NCBI GenBank assembly: GCA_003243195.1
Contig: QFQI01000003.1
Span: 62,001-126,000 of the forward strand
Reading direction: 5' to 3'
Origin: Sphingomonas taxi
Lineage (GTDB): Bacteria > Pseudomonadota > Alphaproteobacteria > Sphingomonadales > Sphingomonadaceae
Length of the DNA: 64,000 nucleotides
Each line of letters begins with the position of its first letter. The first letter of the stretch is position 1. The position numbers and the translations under genes were made by a program. Below are positions 57,443 to 64,000 of the stretch, piece by piece. The notes below the pieces were generated by a model. That model saw only the letters and a program-made list of their open reading frames with translations. It was not told where the DNA came from and made no database searches.

Positions 57443-58479
57443 GCCCGTCTCCTCGCCACTTCCGCCGCCTTGGCGAACAAGGTCGGCAACCCGGCCTCGT
57501 CCAGCCGCTCGATCGGCCACCATTCGCCTTCATTGCGTGCCGCATTCGTGTGCGCCACCGCAATCGTCAGATCGAGCGTGAAATGCGTGAAGCCGTGGCT
57601 GACCCCTTCGTCCAGCATCCGCCAGTCGACATCGGCCGGCGCATCCGCCAACGCGGGCGGCGCGTCGCTCCACGGCCCGGTCGGCAGCGCGCGCATCCCG
57701 CCCAGCAGCCCCTTGTCCGGGCGTCGCACCAGCAGCACCTGCGCGCCGCGCTGCAACCAGAAGATCGTGCCATGGCGGTGCGGGCGGATCGCCTTGGGCT
57801 TCTTCACCGGAAAACGCTCCGGCGCGCCGCTCGCACAGGCGGCGCAGCGATCGTTCAGCGGGCACAACAGGCAGCGCGGCCGGCGCGGCGTGCAGACCGC
57901 CGACCCCAGATCCATCATCGCCTGCGCGAAGTCGCCCGCCCGCGCCGCAGGGGTGATCGTGTCGGCCGCGGCGCGGATCGCCTTGCGCCCGCCCGGCAGG
58001 GGCGTCGAAATCGCGAACAGCCGCGCCACCACCCGCTCGACATTGGCGTCCACCACCACCGCGCGGCGGCCGAAGGCGATCGCCGCCACCGCCGCGGCGG
58101 TATAGTCGCCGAAGCCCGGCAGCGCGCGTAACGCCGCCTCGCTGTCCGGCAGTCGCCCGCCGTGCTCGGCGGCGATCACCCGCGCCGCCGCCAGCAGGTT
58201 GCGCGCGCGGGCATAATAGCCGAGCCCCGCCCACGCCGCCATCACCGCCGCCTCGTCCGCAGCGGCGAGATCGGCGAAGGTCGGCCAGCGCGCGATCCAG
58301 TCGGTGAAGCGCGGGCGCACGGTCGCGACGGTCGTCTGCTGCAGCATCACCTCGCTCAGCCACACGCGATACGGGTCGGGCCGCTCGCCCGGCGCGGCCC
58401 GCCACGGCAGGTCGCGGCGGTGGCGGTCGTACCAGTCCAGCAAAGGTGTCGCCGCGTCGATCGGGCGCTTGGCGTCCAT
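57439..58479 (-). CDS. mutY: A/G-specific adenine glycosylase
   Basis: Removes adenine paired with 8-oxoguanine. The 346 residues have the catalytic Glu43 in SEVMLQQTTVATV, the helix-hairpin-helix PGFGDYTAAAVAAIAFG with VVDANVERV, and the C-terminal 4Fe-4S cluster Cys in C-x6-C-x2-C-x5-C (CTPRRPRCLLCPLNDRC). A C-terminal MutT-like domain follows (about 232-346). A longer frame is an unlikely extension. Divergent from the DUF721 gene over 26 bases. Confidence 0.95.
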   Translation of the reverse strand: MDAKRPIDAATPLLDWYDRHRRDLPWRAAPGERPDPYRVWLSEVMLQQTTVATVRPRFTDWIARWPTFADLAAADEAAVMAAWAGLGYYARARNLLAAARVIAAEHGGRLPDSEAALRALPGFGDYTAAAVAAIAFGRRAVVVDANVERVVARLFAISTPLPGGRKAIRAAADTITPAARAGDFAQAMMDLGSAVCTPRRPRCLLCPLNDRCAACASGAPERFPVKKPKAIRPHRHGTIFWLQRGAQVLLVRRPDKGLLGGMRALPTGPWSDAPPALADAPADVDWRMLDEGVSHGFTHFTLDLTIAVAHTNAARNEGEWWPIERLDEAGLPTLFAKAAEVARRRA

Positions 58480-58505
58480 GCCCCGGCTATGGCATGGGCG
58501 ACGGA

Positions 58506-59021
58506 ATGAGCAAGCGCGTCCGCGCCCCCCTTTCCGAGTCCTCGCGCCAGAACCGCGCGCGCCAGGTCGCCGAACTGCTGCCCGCGGTCGGCGGCGCGGC
58601 ATTCCGGCGCTTCGGCTTCGTGCAGTCGGCGATCGTCAGTCGCTGGCCGGAGATCGTCGGCGAACGGCTCGCCTCGGCCAGCAGCCCCGAGTCGATCCGC
58701 TTCCCGCCCGGCAAGAAGCAGGACGGCGTGCTGACGCTCACCGTGCGCGGCGCCCACGCGCCGATGATGAGCCACCTGACCACCGAGATCATCGAGCGCG
58801 TGAACCGCTTCTTCGGCTATGCCGCGGTGGTGCGTGTCGCGATCCGGCAGGGCGAGGTCACGCGCCGTCCGGAACGCCGCGTCGCGCCGACGCTGACGCC
58901 CGCTCCGGTGGAGATGGGCGAAAGCCTGCGCGGCATCGCGGACCCCGAGTTGAAGGCGGTGCTGGAGGCATTGGCCTCCGGCGTCGCCGCCCCCCGCCCC
59001 GCCTTGCCGAAGGTCCGATGA
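58506..59021 (+). CDS. DUF721 / DciA-family protein
   Basis: 171 residues with the DciA N-terminal KH-like domain (FGFVQSAIVSRWPEIVGERLA and GVLTLTVRG) followed by helices with HLTTEIIERVNRFFG. DciA proteins load the replicative helicase DnaB where DnaC is absent. The gene lies between mutY and dsbA-smc as in many alphaproteobacteria. The start at 58506 fits the family better than one six codons upstream. Its stop overlaps the next ATG (ATGA). Confidence 0.87.
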   Translation: MSKRVRAPLSESSRQNRARQVAELLPAVGGAAFRRFGFVQSAIVSRWPEIVGERLASASSPESIRFPPGKKQDGVLTLTVRGAHAPMMSHLTTEIIERVNRFFGYAAVVRVAIRQGEVTRRPERRVAPTLTPAPVEMGESLRGIADPELKAVLEALASGVAAPRPALPKVR

Positions 59022-59689
59022 CGCGCCTCCTTTCCCTGCTCGCCGCCCCGATCGCCAGCGTGGCGCTGCTCGCCGCCTCCGCACCGCGCCCGTGGACGGC
59101 GGTGGCCACGCCGGTCGCGAGCGGCAGCTACCTGATCGGCAATCCGCGGGCGCGCGTGAAGCTGGTCGAATATGTCAGCTACACCTGCCCGCATTGCGCG
59201 CATTTCGAGGCGGAGGCCGGCGCGACGCTGAAGGCGATGGTCCGGTCCGGCTCCACCAGCATCGAGGTGCGCAACCAGATCCATGACGGCATCGACCTTG
59301 CCGCCGCGTCGCTGGCGCGGTGCGCGGGTGCCGCCGCCTTCCCGGCGGTGCACGCCGCCTTCTTCGCGCGCCAGCAGGACTGGTATGAGCGCGCCGCGGA
59401 GTGGAGCGAAGGCAATCGCGCGCGCATTTCCGCCTGGCCGCAGCTCGCGCAGTTGCGCGCGGTCGCGGACGGCGCCGGACTGAGCGACATCGCGCGCGGG
59501 GCCGGCGCGCCACCGGCCGCGATCGCGGCGTGCTTCGCGGACGACGCCGCGGTGAAGCGGGTGCTGGCCGTGTCGGAGGGAACGTCGAAGGTGGCGGGCA
59601 CCCCCGCCTTCGAGATCAACGGCCGGCTGGTCGAGAATGTCGGCTGGGCGCAGTTGCAGCCGCAATTGCGCGCCGCCGGAGCGAAATGA
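59018..59689 (+). CDS. DsbA-type thiol-disulfide oxidoreductase (first copy)
   Basis: 223 residues with a signal peptide (about 1-22). A thioredoxin-fold with active site CPHC at Cys57-Cys60 (VEYVSYTCPHCAHFE) and a helical insert (about 90-160). The cis-Pro appears in VAGTPAFEINGR. Likely forms disulfides in the periplasm. Coupled to the DUF721 gene by ATGA at 59018. A further DsbA gene follows directly. Confidence 0.9.
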   Translation: MTRLLSLLAAPIASVALLAASAPRPWTAVATPVASGSYLIGNPRARVKLVEYVSYTCPHCAHFEAEAGATLKAMVRSGSTSIEVRNQIHDGIDLAAASLARCAGAAAFPAVHAAFFARQQDWYERAAEWSEGNRARISAWPQLAQLRAVADGAGLSDIARGAGAPPAAIAACFADDAAVKRVLAVSEGTSKVAGTPAFEINGRLVENVGWAQLQPQLRAAGAK

Positions 59690-59706
59690 GCGACGGAGTG
59701 AGAGTG

Positions 59707-60459
59707 ATGAAGCATCGGGCATTCCCTGTGATCGCGGCCGCCGCGCTGCTCGCCGGCTGCGGCAGCGGCGGCGACGGGAACAGCAGCACGCCCAGCGCCC
59801 CCGCCGGATCGGTGAAGGCAGTCGCCGCCCCCGCCGGACAGGACTGGACGCAGGTCGTGTCGCAGACGCCCGAGGGCGGCTATGTGATGGGCAACCCTGC
59901 GGCGGCGCTGAAGCTGGTGGAATATGGCTCGCGCACCTGCCCCACCTGTGGCGCGTTCGGCCAGACGGGCATGCGCCCGCTGGAAGAGACTTACGTGAAG
60001 TCGGGCAAGGTGTCGTACGAATTCCGCGATTTCCTGGTCCACGGCCCGCCCGATCTCGCCGCCGCGCTGCTCGGCCGCTGCGCCGGCGCGCAGCCGTTCT
60101 TCCCGATCCTGGAACAGATGTATATCGACCAGCCCAAGTTCCTGGACGCGCAGATGAAGGCCGCGCAGGATCAGGCGTTCCTGCAGCAAAGCCAGTCGTT
60201 CACCCCGCCGCAGGTGGCGAATGCGTGGGCGGACCGCATGGGCTATGTCGAGTTCGTCAAGCAGCGCGGCGTGACCGAGGCGCAGGCGCGCGCCTGCCTG
60301 AGCGACGCCAAGGCGATCGACGCGCTGACCAAGCTGACGCAGGACGGCACCGAGAAGCACGACGTGACGGGCACGCCGACCTTCATCCTGAACGGCGCGA
60401 AGGTCGATGGCGTCACCTGGGCGCAGGTCGAGGCGGCGCTGAAGAACGCCGGCGCCTGA
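59707..60459 (+). CDS. DsbA-type lipoprotein oxidoreductase (second copy)
   Basis: 250 residues; lipoprotein signal with Cys18 (LLAGC), a Ser/Gly linker, and a thioredoxin-fold with CPTC at Cys78-Cys81 (VEYGSRTCPTCGAF). The cis-Pro is in VTGTPTFILNG. Related to the preceding gene, so probably a tandem duplication with a different active-site pair. ATG at 59686 (overlapping the upstream stop as ATGA) would add seven residues. Lies before smc. Confidence 0.86.
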   Translation: MKHRAFPVIAAAALLAGCGSGGDGNSSTPSAPAGSVKAVAAPAGQDWTQVVSQTPEGGYVMGNPAAALKLVEYGSRTCPTCGAFGQTGMRPLEETYVKSGKVSYEFRDFLVHGPPDLAAALLGRCAGAQPFFPILEQMYIDQPKFLDAQMKAAQDQAFLQQSQSFTPPQVANAWADRMGYVEFVKQRGVTEAQARACLSDAKAIDALTKLTQDGTEKHDVTGTPTFILNGAKVDGVTWAQVEAALKNAGA

Positions 60460-60514
60460 CGCCGGTGGGCGTGGCGCCCCCTTCCTCCTGCCGGTCGGGC
60501 GCCGCGCCGCGTCG

Positions 60515-60539
60515 GTCATCCCCGCGCCGGCGGGGGGCC
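60515..60539. repeat. REP-like extragenic palindrome
   Basis: GTCATCCCCGCGCCGGCGGG with stem CCCCGC(C)/G(C)GCGGGG lies in the 194-base spacer between the second dsbA and smc. It shares the GTCAYCCC core of the family seen upstream of ilvN, ilvC, dnaG and after rpoD. Confidence 0.65.
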
Positions 60540-60653
60540 GGGCACGGGAGCGGCGTGCCGCGTTTCGCGCCGCTTGCGTCACCGCGTCGCCGCCCGCGCC
60601 ACGATGCCGCGGGCTGGCGGCGCACCGTTGCGGCCGACACCTGAGCCGACGCG

Positions 60654-63600
60654 ATGCGCATCAAACGCCTGCGCCTCACCGGCTTCAAGAGCTTCGTCGA
60701 TCCCGCGGACCTGCGCATCGAACCCGGGCTGACCGGCGTCGTCGGCCCCAATGGCTGTGGCAAGTCCAACCTGCTCGAAGCGTTGCGCTGGACGATGGGC
60801 GAGAATTCTGCGCGCTCGATGCGCGGCAGCGGCATGGAGGACGTGATCTTCGCCGGCACCGCGACGCGGCCGCCGCGCGACTTCGCCGAAGTGTCGCTGC
60901 TCGCCGAACGCGAGGGGCCGGACGGGCCGGAAGAGAGCGAGATCGTGCGCCGGATCGAGCGCGGCGCCGGCTCCGCCTATCGCATCGACGGGCGCGACGT
61001 GCGCGCCCGCGACGTGCAATTGCTGTTCGCCGACGCGGCGACGGGCGCGCATTCGCCGGCGCTGGTCAGCCAGAACCGGATCGGCGCGGTGATCGCCGCG
61101 AAGCCGGCCGAACGGCGCGCGATGCTGGAGGAAGCCGCCGGAATCGCCGGGCTGCACGTCCGCCGCAAGGACGCCGAGACGCGGTTGCGCGCGACGGAGG
61201 CCAATCTCGAACGGCTCGACGAGGTGCTGGCCGATCAGTCGACGCGCGTCGCGGCGCTGCGGCGGCAGGCGCGGGCTGCCGAACGCTACCGGCTGTTGTC
61301 CGCGCAGATCCGGGTGGCGGAGGCGCGGATGATCTTCGCCCGCTGGCGCGACGCCGCCGCCGCCGCGACCGCCGCCCGCGCGGAGGCCGAGGCGGCGGAA
61401 ACCGCCGTCGCCGCCGCCGCCGCCGCGGCACAGGCGGCGCAGGATGCACAGCATGCTGCCGCCGAGCGCTTCGCCACTGCGCGCGCGGCGGCGACGACGG
61501 CACGCGACGGGGCGGGGGAACTGGGCCATCAGCTCACCCGCGCCCGCGAGCAGCACCACGCAGCCCAGCGTCGCCTGACCGAAGCGCGTGGGGCGCGCGC
61601 GCGCATCGACGAGGATCGCGCGCGCGAGGATGCGCTGGCGCATGACGCCGCCGAGGCGCTGGCGCGGCTGGCCGGGGAGGCCGCCGAACTGGACCGTCGC
61701 GTGACGCTGGGGACCGATGCGCTGCCGGCGCTGGACACGGCGCTCGCCGAGGCGGAGCGTCGCGCGCGCGACGTCGAGGTGTCGCTGGCGCAGGCCCTGT
61801 CCACGGAAGCGGCGGAGGCCGCCGAGCGGCGCGTCGCCGGGGCCGCGCTTGCCGCCGCCACGGCGCGCCACGATCGCGCGCGCCGCGAGGCGATCCAGCT
61901 CGCTGCCGCGATCGAGGCGCTCGACGATCCCGTCATGCTGGAGGGGCGGCGCGACACCGCGCGTGCGGCATATGCGGCCGCGCAGGCCGAGGCCGACAAG
62001 GCGCGCGCCGCTCGCGAATGGGCTGAAACCAGCGAGGCGGATGCGCGCGAGGAACGCGACCCCGCCGAAACCGCGCGCGCCGCCGCCATGGCGACGCTCG
62101 CCGCGCTCGATGGCGAGATCGCCGCGCTGACCCGCTCGACCGGGCGCAATGGCGACCGGCTGCTCGACGCGATGCGCGCCGAGCCAGGCTTCGAACGCGC
62201 ACTGGCCGCCGCGCTGGGCGACGAGCTGGAAACCGCGCTGGCCGACTGGACCGGGGCGCCGGCCGACCCGGAGGACCCGCCGGCGCCCACCGGCACGCTG
62301 CCGCTCGCCGCGCGGGTCGTCGCCCCACCGGCGCTGGCGCGGCGCTTGTCGCAGATCTTCGTGGTGGAGGCGGATTCGGGCCAGCCGCTACGCGCGGGGC
62401 AGCGGCTGGTGACGCGCGAGGGGCGCGTGCGGCGCTGGGACGGCTATGTCAGCACGAGCGGCGGGGTCGCCGCGGCGGAGCGGCTGGAACGGCTGAACCG
62501 CCTCGCCGCGCTGCGTGCCGAGCGGCCCGCCGCCGAACAGGCGGTCGAACAGGCGATCGCCCGCCGTTCGCGCATCGACGAACGGATCGCGCGCGCGCGC
62601 ACCGCTGCGCAATCGGCGCGCACGTTGCTGGCGCAGGCGGAAAGCGACGCTCGCGCGGCGCAACGCGACGAGGATCAGGCGGTGGCGTTGCTGGAGCGGC
62701 TCGCCGGGCAGCGCGCCGATCTGGCCGCTCGCGCGGCGCGGGTCACGGCCGAGGCCGGCGAGGCGCAGGCCGAGCAGCAGCAGGCGGCCGATGCCCTCGC
62801 GGCACTGCCCGATGGCGCGATGGCGGCTGGCGCCACCGCACGCCTACGTGGCGAAACCGAGGCGGCGCGCGCGCATGTCGCGCTGGCGCGCGCCGATCGC
62901 ACCACGCAGGAGCGCGCGCTGGCCGACGCGCGCGAGCGACGCGCGGGCGGCAAGGCGGAAGCGCAGGGCTGGCGCACCCGCGCCGGCGAGGCCGCGCGCC
63001 GCATCGCCGACATGGGCAAGCGCGCCGACGCGCTGGAGCGCGAACTGGCGCTGCTCGCGGAACGGTCGACCGCCCTGTCGCGCGAGATCGAAGGGCTGGA
63101 GGTGGCACACCGCGACGCGACGGTCGCGGCCGAGCGGGCGCAGGCGGACGAGCGTGGCGCCGACATGGCGCTGCGCGATGCGGAAGCCGCACAGGCGCGC
63201 GCGACCGAGGCGCTGTCGGCCGCGCGCGAGGCCCGCGCGGGCGCGGTCGCGCGGGCGGAGAACCACGACCTGCGCCGCGTGGAAATGGGGCGCGTCTCCG
63301 GCGAGCGATTCGAATGCCCCGCCCCGCTGCTGCCGGCGCGGGTCGGGTTCGAGAGCGCCGACGTCGCGACCCCGCAGGACGAATCGACGGCGCACGAGCG
63401 GCTGGTGCTGGACCGCGAACGGCTGGGGCCGGTCAATCTGGTCGCGGAGCGCGAACTGGCCGAACTGGAGAACGCGGGTCAGGCGACGGCGGCGGAGCGC
63501 GAGGAATTGCGGCAGGCGGTCGCACGGCTGCGCGGCTCGATCGGCCTGCTCAACCGCGAGGGGCGCCAGCGGCTGCTCGCCGCGTTCGAGGCGGTCGACG

Positions 63601-64000
63601 GTCATTTCCGCCGGCTGTTCACCACCTTGTTCAACGGTGGGCAGGCGCATCTCGCGCTGATCGACTCCGATGATCCGCTGGAGGCCGGGCTGGAGATCAT
63701 GGCCCAGCCGCCGGGCAAGCGGCTGCAATCGCTCACGCTGCTATCCGGGGGCGAACAGGCGCTGACCGCGGTGGCGCTGATCTTCGGACTGTTCCTGACC
63801 AACCCCGCGCCGATCTGCGTGCTGGACGAGGTCGACGCGCCGCTCGACGATGCGAACATCGAACGCTTCTGCGACCTGCTCGATCGCATGGCCCGCGAGA
63901 CGGACACCCGCTATCTGATCGTCACGCACAATGCGGTGACGATGAGCCGCATGCACCGGCTGTTCGGGGTGACGATGGTGGAACAGGGGGTCAGCCGGCT
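60654..64000 (+). CDS. smc: Chromosome segregation SMC protein, 3' end outside window
   Basis: 1115 codons are visible and the gene runs off the right edge close to its end. The N-terminal ATPase half has the Walker A GPNGCGKSN at 31-39 and the Q-loop region (SQNRIGAVI). A long coiled coil follows, then a hinge (about 505-610, with ALAAALGDELETALADW) and the returning coil. The C-terminal half has the ABC signature LLSGGEQALTA near 1029 and Walker B VLDEVDAPLDD near 1056. Organises and segregates chromosomes with ScpAB. The open frame has no stop to the window edge. Confidence 0.95.
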   Translation, partial: MRIKRLRLTGFKSFVDPADLRIEPGLTGVVGPNGCGKSNLLEALRWTMGENSARSMRGSGMEDVIFAGTATRPPRDFAEVSLLAEREGPDGPEESEIVRRIERGAGSAYRIDGRDVRARDVQLLFADAATGAHSPALVSQNRIGAVIAAKPAERRAMLEEAAGIAGLHVRRKDAETRLRATEANLERLDEVLADQSTRVAALRRQARAAERYRLLSAQIRVAEARMIFARWRDAAAAATAARAEAEAAETAVAAAAAAAQAAQDAQHAAAERFATARAAATTARDGAGELGHQLTRAREQHHAAQRRLTEARGARARIDEDRAREDALAHDAAEALARLAGEAAELDRRVTLGTDALPALDTALAEAERRARDVEVSLAQALSTEAAEAAERRVAGAALAAATARHDRARREAIQLAAAIEALDDPVMLEGRRDTARAAYAAAQAEADKARAAREWAETSEADAREERDPAETARAAAMATLAALDGEIAALTRSTGRNGDRLLDAMRAEPGFERALAAALGDELETALADWTGAPADPEDPPAPTGTLPLAARVVAPPALARRLSQIFVVEADSGQPLRAGQRLVTREGRVRRWDGYVSTSGGVAAAERLERLNRLAALRAERPAAEQAVEQAIARRSRIDERIARARTAAQSARTLLAQAESDARAAQRDEDQAVALLERLAGQRADLAARAARVTAEAGEAQAEQQQAADALAALPDGAMAAGATARLRGETEAARAHVALARADRTTQERALADARERRAGGKAEAQGWRTRAGEAARRIADMGKRADALERELALLAERSTALSREIEGLEVAHRDATVAAERAQADERGADMALRDAEAAQARATEALSAAREARAGAVARAENHDLRRVEMGRVSGERFECPAPLLPARVGFESADVATPQDESTAHERLVLDRERLGPVNLVAERELAELENAGQATAAEREELRQAVARLRGSIGLLNREGRQRLLAAFEAVDGHFRRLFTTLFNGGQAHLALIDSDDPLEAGLEIMAQPPGKRLQSLTLLSGGEQALTAVALIFGLFLTNPAPICVLDEVDAPLDDANIERFCDLLDRMARETDTRYLIVTHNAVTMSRMHRLFGVTMVEQGVSR

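Noticed and set aside
62844..63728. Minus frames over smc
   Set aside because: Shadow of the smc coiled coil. smc has a continuous plus frame to the window edge with all ATPase motifs.

Overview
The window is a 64 kb stretch of high-GC chromosome (roughly two thirds G+C or more by eye, with many GTG starts and long antisense frames). It comes from an alphaproteobacterium, most likely Sphingomonas or a close sphingomonad. The gene orders serB/miaA next to ilvBNC, dnaG-rpoD, and mutY/DUF721-dsbA-smc point that way, as do DUF2849, DUF934 and DUF4170 and the style of the proteins. There is no rRNA, tRNA, CRISPR array, insertion sequence or prophage. It reads as core chromosome with a few accessory cassettes.

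Layout. 0-1.5 kb: end of a locus with a TPR lipoprotein and a ParA-type ATPase (minus). 1.6-7 kb: serB (minus) and miaA (plus) start on top of each other, then the branched-chain amino acid genes ilvB, ilvN and ilvC, separated by extragenic palindromes. 7-11 kb: a TonB-like protein, a YceI protein, a small secreted protein, a BLUF blue-light sensor and a haloperoxidase-type hydrolase. 10.7-12.4 kb: eno-ftsB. 12.5-14.2 kb: a four-gene coupled operon of small membrane stress proteins that resembles E. coli yqjDE. 14.4-20.8 kb: DUF4170, then on minus carA, an unrecognised low-GC gene, carB, greA and an APH(3')-like kinase. 20.9-25.6 kb: yqeY and the dnaG-rpoD operon.

26-31 kb: a MoxR/VWA pair, then a minus operon of SH3 protein, nadC, membrane protein and RNase T2. 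31-42.5 kb: mostly single enzymes, including a hydroxyacid dehydrogenase, a GH130-like glycosidase, a glycosyltransferase, a nitronate monooxygenase-like flavoprotein with an Fe-S type cysteine motif, SelO, an AstD-like aldehyde dehydrogenase and a DUF808 protein. 42.6-47 kb: a sulfate assimilation operon (cobA/cysG-type methyltransferase, DUF2849, cysI, RidA, DUF934, cysH). It carries sulfite reduction, siroheme supply and APS/PAPS reduction, and a RidA gene is coupled into the middle.

47-55 kb: TRIC channel, two paired thioesterases, then a compact unrecognised cassette at 48.65-51.24 kb: a 47-residue peptide, two proteins that each seem to join a beta-rich part to HEAT-like repeats (one with cupin-like histidines), and a degenerate OmpR/PhoB-type regulator. 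This is the best candidate in the window for an undescribed system. Glycine-zipper proteins, OsmC, an SMR transporter, crcB and rluC follow. 55-64 kb: mutY, a serine beta-lactamase-like hydrolase and nudC run leftward as one coupled operon. Divergently, a DUF721/DciA gene and two tandem DsbA-type thiol oxidoreductases lead to smc, which is cut by the right edge.

Functional predictions rest on motifs read by eye from the translated sequence. No database search was run.
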